A stretch of DNA of 41,307 bases, taken from NCBI GenBank assembly GCA_028871575.1, contig JAGWMW010000005.1:1-41307 (forward strand). The letters run 5' to 3'. Shown piece by piece: positions 10,271 through 23,931 of this stretch (positions within the stretch are counted from its first letter, which is position 1; every line of letters starts with the position of its first letter). The DNA comes from Burkholderiales bacterium. GTDB lineage: Bacteria > Pseudomonadota > Gammaproteobacteria > Burkholderiales > Burkholderiaceae_C. A program made the translations under genes and the position numbers. The notes beneath the pieces were generated by a model, which was not told the DNA's origin, searched no databases, and was given only the letters and a program-made list of their open reading frames with translations.

Positions 10271-11148
10271 GCAAGGTCCACGACAAGGCCATCCTGACCT
10301 GCGCACTCACGGGCGTGCTGACCCATCCGCAGCAGCACCCGGTGCCGGTGACGCCGGCGCAGATGGCGAGCGAGGCGCGCGACGCCTTCAACGCCGGCGC
10401 CAGCATCATGCACGTGCACCTGCGCGCGCAGGAGCCGGGCTTCGGCCACCTGCCGAGCTGGGACCCCGACGTGGCCGAGGCGGTGGTGGGCGCGATCCGC
10501 GCCGCCTGCCCGGGCGTCGTCATCAATCTCACCACCGGCGTCGTGGGCCGCGACATCAGCGGCCCGCTGGCCTGCCTGCGCCGCGTGCGGCCCGAGGCCG
10601 CGGCCTGCAACGCCGGCAGCCTGAACTACCTGAAGCTCAGGGACAACGGGCAATGGGCCTGGCCGCCGATGGTGTTCGACAACCCGGTGGCCAAGGTGCA
10701 GGCCATGCTCGAGGTGATGAACGAGCTGCACATCCACCCCGAGTTCGAGTGCTTCGACGTCGGCATCGTGCGCAGCGTGGGCATGTACCTGAAGGCGGGC
10801 CTGTTCAGCGGCGTGCCGGAATTGAACTTCGTGATGGGCGTGGCCAGCGGCATGCCCTGCGATTCCGACCTGCTGGCCCTGCTGCCGCGCTATGCGCCGC
10901 CGAACGCCGTGTGGCAGACCACGCTGATCGGCCGCGCCGAGATCTGGCCCGTGCACCAGAAGACCGCCGAGCTGGGCGGCATGCTGCGCACCGGGCTGGA
11001 AGACACGTTCTACCTGCCCGGCGGCGAACGCGCCGCTGGCAACGGCGTGCTCATCGAAGCGCTGGCCGCCTGCGCACGGCGGGCCGGGCGCGAGATCGCC
11101 TCGCCGGCCGAGGCCCGGGCCCGCCTGGGCCTGCGCGCGACAGCCTGA
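10267..11148 (+). CDS. beta-keto acid cleavage enzyme (BKACE, DUF849)
   Basis: ATGA overlap with upstream gene; KAILTCALTGVLTHP, AGASIMHVHLRAQEP (HxH metal motif), VINLTTGVVGRD, EFECFDVGIVRSVGMYLKAGL. Confidence 0.9.
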   Translation: MSKVHDKAILTCALTGVLTHPQQHPVPVTPAQMASEARDAFNAGASIMHVHLRAQEPGFGHLPSWDPDVAEAVVGAIRAACPGVVINLTTGVVGRDISGPLACLRRVRPEAAACNAGSLNYLKLRDNGQWAWPPMVFDNPVAKVQAMLEVMNELHIHPEFECFDVGIVRSVGMYLKAGLFSGVPELNFVMGVASGMPCDSDLLALLPRYAPPNAVWQTTLIGRAEIWPVHQKTAELGGMLRTGLEDTFYLPGGERAAGNGVLIEALAACARRAGREIASPAEARARLGLRATA

Positions 11149-11153
11149 ACGGC

Positions 11154-11190
11154 GGCCCGGCACGCGCCGGGCTGCCGGCCCCGGGGCCGG
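11154..11190. terminator. two adjacent GC hairpins after the catabolic operon (possible terminator without U-tract)
   Basis: GCCCGGC-ACGC-GCCGGGC (11154-11171) and perfect palindrome CCGGCCCCGGGGCCGG (11175-11190). Confidence 0.45.
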
Positions 11191-11240
11191 ACCCATCTGG
11201 CACCATGCGGTCTTTGCCCGGTCGCGCCCGACCCGTGCCG

Positions 11241-12356
11241 ATGAAAGCCCTGACCACCCCCAGCAAGCTGACCCTGGCCGCCGCCGCCCTCGTGGGCGCC
11301 GCGGCGGCCTTCTTCGCCGTGCCCGGCTTCGTCCACGGCAGCCCCGAGGTGGGGCCGCGGGCCGTCGCCCCGCGCGGCGCGCTGGCGCCCGACGAGCTGG
11401 CCAACATCGCGGTGTTCAAGAAGGCCTCGCCCTCGGTGGTTCACATCACCTCGATCGGGGTCGAGCGCGACCTGTTCTCCTTCAACGTGCAGGAAGTGCC
11501 GCGCGGCACGGGCACCGGCGTGGTGTGGGACGACGGCGGCCACATCGTGACCAACTTCCACGTCATCCAGGACGGCAACGGCGCCCGCGTGACGCTGGCC
11601 GACCAGAGCAGCTACGACGCCACGCTGGTGGGCGCCTTCCCCGACCGCGACCTGGCCGTGCTGCACATCGACGCGCCCCGGGCCAAGCTGCCGCCGATCG
11701 CCATCGGCAGCAGCCGCGACCTGCTGGTGGGCCAGCGCGTGTACGCGATCGGCAACCCCTTCGGCCTGGACCAGACGCTGACCACCGGCATCGTGAGCGC
11801 GCTCAACCGCGAGATCGACTCGTTCAACGCGCGCACCATCCGCGGCGTGATCCAGACCGATGCCGCCATCAACCCCGGCAACTCGGGCGGCCCGCTGCTC
11901 GACTCCGCCGGGCGGCTGATCGGCCTGAACACCCAGATCGCCAGCCCCAGCGGCGCCAGCGCCGGCATCGGCTTCGCGATCCCGGTCGACGAGATCAACC
12001 GGATCGTGCCGCGCCTGATCCGCGACGGCCGCTTCGTGCGGCCCACCATCGGCGTGTCGGCCGGCCCGCCCGGGCTGCAGCAGGCGCTGTCGCTGCCGGC
12101 CGGGGTGGTGGTGGTACAGGTCACGCCGGGCAGCCCGGCGGCGCGCGCCGGGCTGCAGCCGTTCCGCCGCGGGGTGCGCGGCGAGATCATCGGCGGCGAC
12201 GTCATCACCGCCATCGACGGCACGCCGGTGACCGATCTGGACGACATGCTGAACCAGTTCGAACACCGCCAGCCCGGCGACACCGTGCGCCTGACGGTCT
12301 GGCGCGGCGGCCAGACGCGCCAGCTGAGCGTGATGCTGAGCGGCCCGCGCAGCTAG
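11241..12356 (+). CDS. trypsin-like serine protease, DegQ/HtrA-like with PDZ domain
   Basis: N-terminal hydrophobic signal; VTNFHVIQDG (His), DRDLAVLHID (Asp), NPGNSGGPLLD (Ser), C-terminal PDZ GGDVITAIDGTPVTDLDDM. Confidence 0.93.
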   Translation: MKALTTPSKLTLAAAALVGAAAAFFAVPGFVHGSPEVGPRAVAPRGALAPDELANIAVFKKASPSVVHITSIGVERDLFSFNVQEVPRGTGTGVVWDDGGHIVTNFHVIQDGNGARVTLADQSSYDATLVGAFPDRDLAVLHIDAPRAKLPPIAIGSSRDLLVGQRVYAIGNPFGLDQTLTTGIVSALNREIDSFNARTIRGVIQTDAAINPGNSGGPLLDSAGRLIGLNTQIASPSGASAGIGFAIPVDEINRIVPRLIRDGRFVRPTIGVSAGPPGLQQALSLPAGVVVVQVTPGSPAARAGLQPFRRGVRGEIIGGDVITAIDGTPVTDLDDMLNQFEHRQPGDTVRLTVWRGGQTRQLSVMLSGPRS

Positions 12357-12417
12357 GCGACGCCGGCCGGCGTCGAGCCCCAGCGCCGCCGGACGCAGCG
12401 CCCCGGGCGCCCTCGGC

Positions 12418-15171
<2,754 letters not shown>

Positions 15172-15261
15172 GCCTGCTCCCCGCATCGGATGAAGCGCGG
15201 GATTATGGTGGTGCGGCCGGCAGGCACAATCGACGCCCACACGAGGCGAAAGGCCGCGCCG

Positions 15262-16272
15262 ATGCTCGATTTCAGCTCGCTGACGATGACCGAGATCATC
15301 CGGCTGCAGAACCAGCTGCAGCAGGAGCTGACGCGGCGCTTCGAGCGGCCGCTGGCGCTGGCCTTCTCGGACATCGTGGGCTCCACCGCCTACTTCGCCC
15401 GCTTCGGCGATGCCGCCGGGCGCCAGCTGCAGCAGCTGCACTTCGACCTGCTGGCCGAGTGCATCGGGCCGGTGGGCGGGCGCGTGGTGGACACCGCCGG
15501 CGACGGCGCCTTTCTCGTCTTCCCGCATGCCGGCGCGGCGCTGGACGGTGCGATCGCGCTGCAGGCCGCCACCGCCCGCGCCAATGAAAGCCGTGGCCGC
15601 CAGCAGCAGCTGGTGCTGCGCATCGGGCTGCACTGGGGCCGCGTGCTCAGCGACGGCAGCGCCGTCAGCGGCGACGCCGTCAACCTCTGCGCGCGCGTGG
15701 CGGCCTCGGCCCTGGCCGGCGAGTTGCGCCTGACGCGGGCGCTGTTCCAGGAGCTGCAGCGCGAGCACCGGCTGAACTGCCGCTCGCTCGGCGACACCCC
15801 GCTGCCGGGCTTTGCCGAGCCGGTCGAGCTGCTGACGCTGGACTGGCGCGACCCGGCGCTGTTCCCGCGCAGCCTCACCGTCGAAGAGACCAGCGAGCGC
15901 ATGAACCTGCCGCGCCAGGACATCGTGGCCTTCGGCCGCCTGCTCGAGCACAACGGCGTGCACGCCAACGACATCGTGCTCACGCACCCCGACCCGACGC
16001 TGCAGCGGCAGATCAGCCGCTGGCATTTCGAACTGCGCCGCACCGAGCACGGCATGCACCTGGTGGCGCTGTCGGACAGCGGCACCTCGGTCGACGGTCA
16101 GCCGGTCGGGCGCGGCCAGACGGCACCGGTGCGCGCCGGCTCGCGCATCCGCGTGGCCGAGGTGCTGACGCTGCGCCTGCTGGGCGCCGAAGGGCCGGTC
16201 TCGGACGTCGACGACAACTCGACCATGATGCTGGGCGGCCCGGCGCGCGGGCTGCCGACGCACTACGACTGA
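15262..16272 (+). CDS. class III adenylate/guanylate cyclase with C-terminal FHA domain
   Basis: LAFSDIVGSTAYFARFGDAAG, VVDTAGDGAFLVF, AVSGDAVNLCARVAASA; C-terminal HPDPTLQRQISRWHFELRR...LSDSGTSVDGQPV matches FHA. Confidence 0.9.
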   Translation: MLDFSSLTMTEIIRLQNQLQQELTRRFERPLALAFSDIVGSTAYFARFGDAAGRQLQQLHFDLLAECIGPVGGRVVDTAGDGAFLVFPHAGAALDGAIALQAATARANESRGRQQQLVLRIGLHWGRVLSDGSAVSGDAVNLCARVAASALAGELRLTRALFQELQREHRLNCRSLGDTPLPGFAEPVELLTLDWRDPALFPRSLTVEETSERMNLPRQDIVAFGRLLEHNGVHANDIVLTHPDPTLQRQISRWHFELRRTEHGMHLVALSDSGTSVDGQPVGRGQTAPVRAGSRIRVAEVLTLRLLGAEGPVSDVDDNSTMMLGGPARGLPTHYD

Positions 16273-16336
16273 AGCGCGCCTCGGGCCGGGACGTCGCGCT
16301 GGCGGGGCGTGCCCCGCACTCGGGGCAGATTCCGCA

Positions 16337-16864
16337 TCAGTTCGTCATCAGCACCGAGGCGATGCAGATGCCGAAGGGCCCCGTCACGTTCTCGGTACCC
16401 GAGAGATCGGCCTGCCAGTCGTCGATGTCCTGGCCGGGAAACCGGATGATCATGCGCTGGCTGTTCTTGAATTCGTCCACCCAGGTGTCGATGCTCTTGA
16501 CGGGAATCGTGAACTCAAGCGCGCCGTCACCGTCGCTCATGTGGAAGCCCTTGGCGCTGGCGCTCCACTTGCCGTGGTCGTCGAATTGCGCCGTGACCGC
16601 GACGCGTATGCCGTCCCGCAACTTCCAGGTGTTCTTGCTCATCTGGATGGTCAGCGCGCTGTCCCCGGTGAAGTACTTCATGCCGAACCATCGCCCCCCG
16701 CCCGTGGCGCCCACGGCGCACATGGCCCGGTTGTCCTCGGAGCGACCTGCGTACGCGGTCCAACCGTTGGACTTCGCAATCTCGTGCACGTCGGCGAACG
16801 CGGCGGGTATGGCGAGGATCAAGAACGAGAGTGCAGCCAGCATCGTCGTTGACATGGGCCTCAT
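16337..16864 (-). CDS. hypothetical exported protein
   Basis: 175 aa ORF, MRPMSTTMLAALSFLILAIPAAFADVHEI signal peptide; no family recognised. Confidence 0.75.
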   Translation of the reverse strand: MRPMSTTMLAALSFLILAIPAAFADVHEIAKSNGWTAYAGRSEDNRAMCAVGATGGGRWFGMKYFTGDSALTIQMSKNTWKLRDGIRVAVTAQFDDHGKWSASAKGFHMSDGDGALEFTIPVKSIDTWVDEFKNSQRMIIRFPGQDIDDWQADLSGTENVTGPFGICIASVLMTN

Positions 16865-17055
16865 GGCTTCCTCCTGGCGTTGATGGGTCGGGCACCTTCG
16901 ACCCCTGGCCGATCGGTGGCGAGCGCCGAGATTGCCATCGCACTTGGAGCGGGTGAAGCCATCGCTTCGGGCGCCTGTGCCGGCGCTTCCTCCATCGGGA
17001 GGATGTCGCTCCGATCGCGGCAGATCGGCGGCGCGCGCCGGCGCTGGGCTACCGA

Positions 17056-18537
17056 CTACCGCAGCTGCGCCAGCTCGGCCAACAGCTTCTGCCGCCGTGC
17101 GGGGTCGGTGACGGCCGCGGCCAGCGCTTCGTAGAAGGCGTCGCGCCGCGGCGCGGCGGCGGCCGCGCGCTTGGCGATGGCGCTGGCGATGGGGCCGATG
17201 TGCTGGGCCAGCAGCTTGCTGGCCTGGGCCACCAGGGCCTCGCTCACGGGCTCGCCGGCCGCGCCGCGCGCGCCGGCCGTGCCTGCCCCCTTGAGCGCGG
17301 TGGGCGCGGCGGAGGTGGACTTCGAGGCGGTAGCGGCCGTCGCGGCCGGCAGGGCCCCGCTGCCGGTGGCCTGGCCCAGGAAGGCGGCGCGCGCGCTGGC
17401 GCTGGTGATCTGGTCGGCCAGCCGGGCGTACAGGGCCGGCAGGTCGCTGCACTCGCGCGCCGCACGCCGCACCAGCACGCCGGCCAGCGGGCCCACGTAC
17501 CGGGCCAGCGAGGTCTCGGCCTGGCTCAGCAGCGTGCGGTCCCAGCCGGGGGGCGGCGCCACGGCCGAGCCGGCGGAGCCGCCCGATGCGGCGGCGGCCG
17601 CCGCGGCCACCGAACCCGAGGAGCGCTCGGCCGCCGGCGCCGGCGGCCGCGGCGGCGGGCTGGGCGCGGCGATGATGGTCTTGTCCCAGGCCGCCTCGTC
17701 GATGGGCTGGCCCACCGCGCGCACCAGGGCGTCCTTGAAGGCCGCGGCGCTGGCAAAGCGCTGCAGCGGGTCCTTGGCCAGCGCGGTGGCCACCAGGCCG
17801 TCGTAGAAGCGCGGGCGCTGCACGCCTTCGATCTCGGACGGCGGCACGGGGGCCTCGTGCACCACCTTGTACATCAGCGACTCGGGCGGCCCCGTGAAAG
17901 GCAGCCGGCCGGTCAGCAGCAGGTAGAGCACGACGCCGGCGGCGTAGATGTCCACGCGGTGGTCGATGCCGCGGCCCAGGAACTGCTCGGGCGCCATGTA
18001 GCCCGGGGTGCCGATCATCATCGTCACCTGCGTCAGCCCGCCGCCGTCGATGCGCGCGATGCCGAAGTCGGCCACCTTCAGCCGGCCGGCGCGGGTCATG
18101 ATGACGTTGGCCGGCTTGATGTCGCGGTGCCACACGCCCTGCTGGTGCGCGTGCTCGATGGCGTCGAGCAGCTGGCTCATGATGCCGGGGATGTCGGCAT
18201 CGGTGAAGCGCACGCCGTTGCTGGCGTAGCGCGACAGCGACTGGCCCTCGACGTACTCCATCGCGATGAACTTGACGCCGGCGTCCTCGCCGAAGTCGTA
18301 CACCGCCACGATGCCGGGGTGCGAGAGCCGGCCGCCGGCCTGCGCCTCGTTGATGAAGCGCCCCGCCAGGCTGGCGCCGAACCCGGTGCCCTCGCCCTCG
18401 CCGAGCGAGCGGCGGATCGTCTTCAGCGCGACGGTGCGCCGGATGTCGGGGTCGAAGCCCTTGTAGACGACCCCCATCGCCCCCTCACCGAGCACCTCGG
18501 TGATCTGGTACTTGCCCAGGCGGGTGGGGTGGCTCAC
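17056..18537 (-). CDS. Ser/Thr protein kinase with two-copy C-terminal repeat
   Basis: GTG start; KYQITEVLGEGAMGVVYKGFDPDIRRTVALKTI, GVWHRDIKPANVIM, VADFGIARIDGG, GTPGYMAPEQFLG. Confidence 0.95.
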   Translation of the reverse strand: MSHPTRLGKYQITEVLGEGAMGVVYKGFDPDIRRTVALKTIRRSLGEGEGTGFGASLAGRFINEAQAGGRLSHPGIVAVYDFGEDAGVKFIAMEYVEGQSLSRYASNGVRFTDADIPGIMSQLLDAIEHAHQQGVWHRDIKPANVIMTRAGRLKVADFGIARIDGGGLTQVTMMIGTPGYMAPEQFLGRGIDHRVDIYAAGVVLYLLLTGRLPFTGPPESLMYKVVHEAPVPPSEIEGVQRPRFYDGLVATALAKDPLQRFASAAAFKDALVRAVGQPIDEAAWDKTIIAAPSPPPRPPAPAAERSSGSVAAAAAAASGGSAGSAVAPPPGWDRTLLSQAETSLARYVGPLAGVLVRRAARECSDLPALYARLADQITSASARAAFLGQATGSGALPAATAATASKSTSAAPTALKGAGTAGARGAAGEPVSEALVAQASKLLAQHIGPIASAIAKRAAAAAPRRDAFYEALAAAVTDPARRQKLLAELAQLR

Positions 18538-19406
18538 GCCTCGAGCATCTTCATCGCATGCATGACGCTGGCCCGCATGCGGTTGAACGACTCGGCCAGC
18601 ACGCCGATCTCGTCACGGCTGCCGCTGCCGAACTCGGGCGCCTCGAGATCGCCCTGGCTGACGCGGTCGGCCAGCGTGGACAGGCGCTGGATCGGCCGCA
18701 CGACCACGAGCCAGATCGTCAGGTTCAGCACCACGCCCACGATGGCGAACACGCCCACCAGCGAGCCGATGAAGACGCCGAACGACCGCTCGGCGCGGTT
18801 CAGCGCCACCTCCAGCGGCACCGAGACGATCTGCGCGCCGATGACCTCGTTCATCTGCCAGCCGAAGCCGTTGGCGCTGCCGTACTTGTCGATCATGGTC
18901 TTGGGCGCCGCCTCCACGCTGCTGTGGCACTGCAGGCAGGCGCCGTTGGTGATGCGGATCGGCCGCGCGACATAGAGCGACAGCCCGGCCGGCGTCTCGC
19001 GCTGGCCGATGAACTCCTTGCTGTCGCTGCCGTTGCGGAACTGGGTCACGACGTCGGTCTCCCAGCCCGCGGCGCGGTCGCGCGGGTTGGTGGGGTTGAG
19101 CGTGGCTTCCTTGTAGAAGAAGTTCGGGTACTTGGACTGCAGCGAGGCCAGCACCTCGGTGGCCGAGTAGCTGGGCACCGATTGCGGCAGGAACTCGTAC
19201 TTCATCTGCGTGGCCAGCAGCGGCGTGATCTGGGTCGAGGTGTAGGCGCGCACCGCGTTCGCCTTGTCCATCAGCTGGCGCGCGTTGTCGATCACCTCGT
19301 CGCGCGCGTTGTTGCGCAGCAGCTCGCGCGAGATCACGCCGCAGGCGCCGACGCCCACCGCCATCACGAGCACGTAAATGAGGTTGAACTTGACCAGCAG
19401 CTTCAT
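18534..19406 (-). CDS. membrane sensor with DUF3365 (Tll0287-like) heme-type domain and HAMP
   Basis: N-terminal TM MKLLVKFNLIYVLVMAVGVGACGV, CLQCHSS (CxxCH), second TM, HAMP VVVRPIQRLSTLADRVSQGDLEAPEFGSGSRDEIGVLAESFNRMRAS; overlaps kinase start by 4 nt. Confidence 0.88.
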   Translation of the reverse strand: MKLLVKFNLIYVLVMAVGVGACGVISRELLRNNARDEVIDNARQLMDKANAVRAYTSTQITPLLATQMKYEFLPQSVPSYSATEVLASLQSKYPNFFYKEATLNPTNPRDRAAGWETDVVTQFRNGSDSKEFIGQRETPAGLSLYVARPIRITNGACLQCHSSVEAAPKTMIDKYGSANGFGWQMNEVIGAQIVSVPLEVALNRAERSFGVFIGSLVGVFAIVGVVLNLTIWLVVVRPIQRLSTLADRVSQGDLEAPEFGSGSRDEIGVLAESFNRMRASVMHAMKMLEA

Positions 19407-19462
19407 GCGTGCGTCCTCGGGGTGGGTGGGGATTCGGTGAGGCGGTGGCGGTGGCCGCGGCG

Positions 19463-20371
19463 TCAGCGCGCGCGCACCGCCGGGGCCGAGGCCGGGCGGG
19501 CCAGGCGCTCGGGGTGCAGCAGGCCCGTCCACTCGGGGTGGGCGCGCAGGTCGGCGTCGAGCCGGGCGCGGAAGGCTGGCTCGCGCGCCAGCACCGCGAA
19601 GCGATCGGGGAAGCCGCGGCGCAGGCCGCGCTCGGCGTCGAGCCAGGGCTGCAGCTCGTCGTAGCCGGGCGGCGCCAGCACCTGCGGCACGACCTTGCGG
19701 CCGGCCAGCCGCGCCGCCTGCAGCGGCAGCGAGTCGCGCAGGCCTGGGGGCACGCTCTGCATCTGCTCGGGCGTCAGGCGCGCGGCGACGCGCCACTTCA
19801 AGGCCTTGCCGGCGGCCTCGGCCACGTACACGGCACCGTTGGCCAGGCTCGCCGGGCCGTGGCCCGGGGCGGCGCGGTCGAGCACGGCCGCCTGCCCCGA
19901 CTCGGCGTAGACGAAGCTGCCGGCCGCACCCGCGGCACCGGGGGACGGCGCGTCAGCGACATGCGCCAGCACGCTGCCCTTGAATCCGGCCACCTGCAGC
20001 GCAGGGGTGACGAAGCCGGTCGTGGCCACCGCGCCCAGGCTGCCCTGCTTGGCCCAGCCGCGCAGCAGGTAGTAGGCCGCGCGCGGCTCGCCCCGGCCCA
20101 GCACCGGCGGGGCCAGCATCAGCGAGGTCTGCGGCCCGAGGTCGGCCACGGTGCCGTCGGGCCATTCGATGCGCAGCAGGTTGAGCTTCGGCCCGGTCTC
20201 CACCAGCGTGCCGGGCCCGACCGCCAGGCCCGGCGCGGCCGCCAGGCGGCGCGCGCCTTCGATCAGCACGGCGCTGCCGTCGACGATGGTCAGCAGGGCC
20301 GACTGCGCCGCCGCCGCGGCGGCCCAGCCCAGGCCGAGCAGCCAGATCCCGAAGCGCAACCGTCGTGCCAT
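19463..20371 (-). CDS. FecR-like domain exported protein
   Basis: Signal peptide MARRLRFGIWLLGLGWAAAAAAQSA; ALLTIVDGSAVLIEGARR...LRIEWPDGTVADLGPQTSLML resembles FecR beta-rich domain. Confidence 0.65.
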   Translation of the reverse strand: MARRLRFGIWLLGLGWAAAAAAQSALLTIVDGSAVLIEGARRLAAAPGLAVGPGTLVETGPKLNLLRIEWPDGTVADLGPQTSLMLAPPVLGRGEPRAAYYLLRGWAKQGSLGAVATTGFVTPALQVAGFKGSVLAHVADAPSPGAAGAAGSFVYAESGQAAVLDRAAPGHGPASLANGAVYVAEAAGKALKWRVAARLTPEQMQSVPPGLRDSLPLQAARLAGRKVVPQVLAPPGYDELQPWLDAERGLRRGFPDRFAVLAREPAFRARLDADLRAHPEWTGLLHPERLARPASAPAVRAR

Positions 20372-20507
20372 GGTGCCGAACACTGTCCGTTCTGCAGGGC
20401 CCGGTGGGCGGGCCGCCTGCGGCGCGGATGATAAGTCGCCCCCGCTGCCAGGCGGGGGGTGAAGCGGGCCGGTCGGCGCGGCGGAAGTCTCGCTGCGCGG
20501 CCGCGGC

Positions 20508-21872
<1,365 letters not shown>

Positions 21873-22162
21873 GAGGTGATGGGCCCTTGCGCGCAATGGC
21901 AGTGGGGCCGAGGTTCGCTGCCTGCTGTCACCCGGCGGGCGGATGCACCAGTCGGGTAGGCGCGAGGGGGAGACGACTTGTCGGAATCGACCGCGCCGCG
22001 ATGACTGGATGCCGCGGCGCAAGCCCTGCATTCTACCTGCGGCGCCCCGGGGCGCCGGCGGCGCAAGTGCCGGGCAAAGGCCGTGCAGTTCGGCGCCCGC
22101 CGCCGGCGCTCCGGGATAATCGGGCCCGAATCCCTCTACGCATTCACCCGAGAACAGCCGCC

Positions 22163-22240
22163 ATGGCGCAATACGTCTTATCGAAACACCTGCCCGCCCG
22201 GGGCGGCCTCCGTTCGCTTTGCTCACGGAGGGCCATGTAA
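22163..22240 (+). promoter_or_regulatory. upstream ORF / leader region of ettA, containing a hairpin over the ettA Shine-Dalgarno
   Basis: 25-codon [28 protein letters not shown] ends 2 nt before ettA ATG; CCTCCGT (22207-22213) pairs with ACGGAGG (22225-22231). Confidence 0.6.
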
Positions 22241-22242
22241 CC

Positions 22243-23907
<1,665 letters not shown>

Positions 23908-23931
23908 CCCCACCCCAAGCCCCGAGGAGAG

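Noticed and set aside
8045-10306. 753-aa minus-strand ORF
   Set aside because: Antisense to the biotin carboxylase and hydratase genes; no family signature, shadow composition.
15172-16263. N-terminal extension of the minus-strand 1281-aa ORF (12418-16263)
   Set aside because: Antisense to the cyclase-FHA gene; a signal peptide at MRFLRPSVALVLAG marks the true start at 15171.
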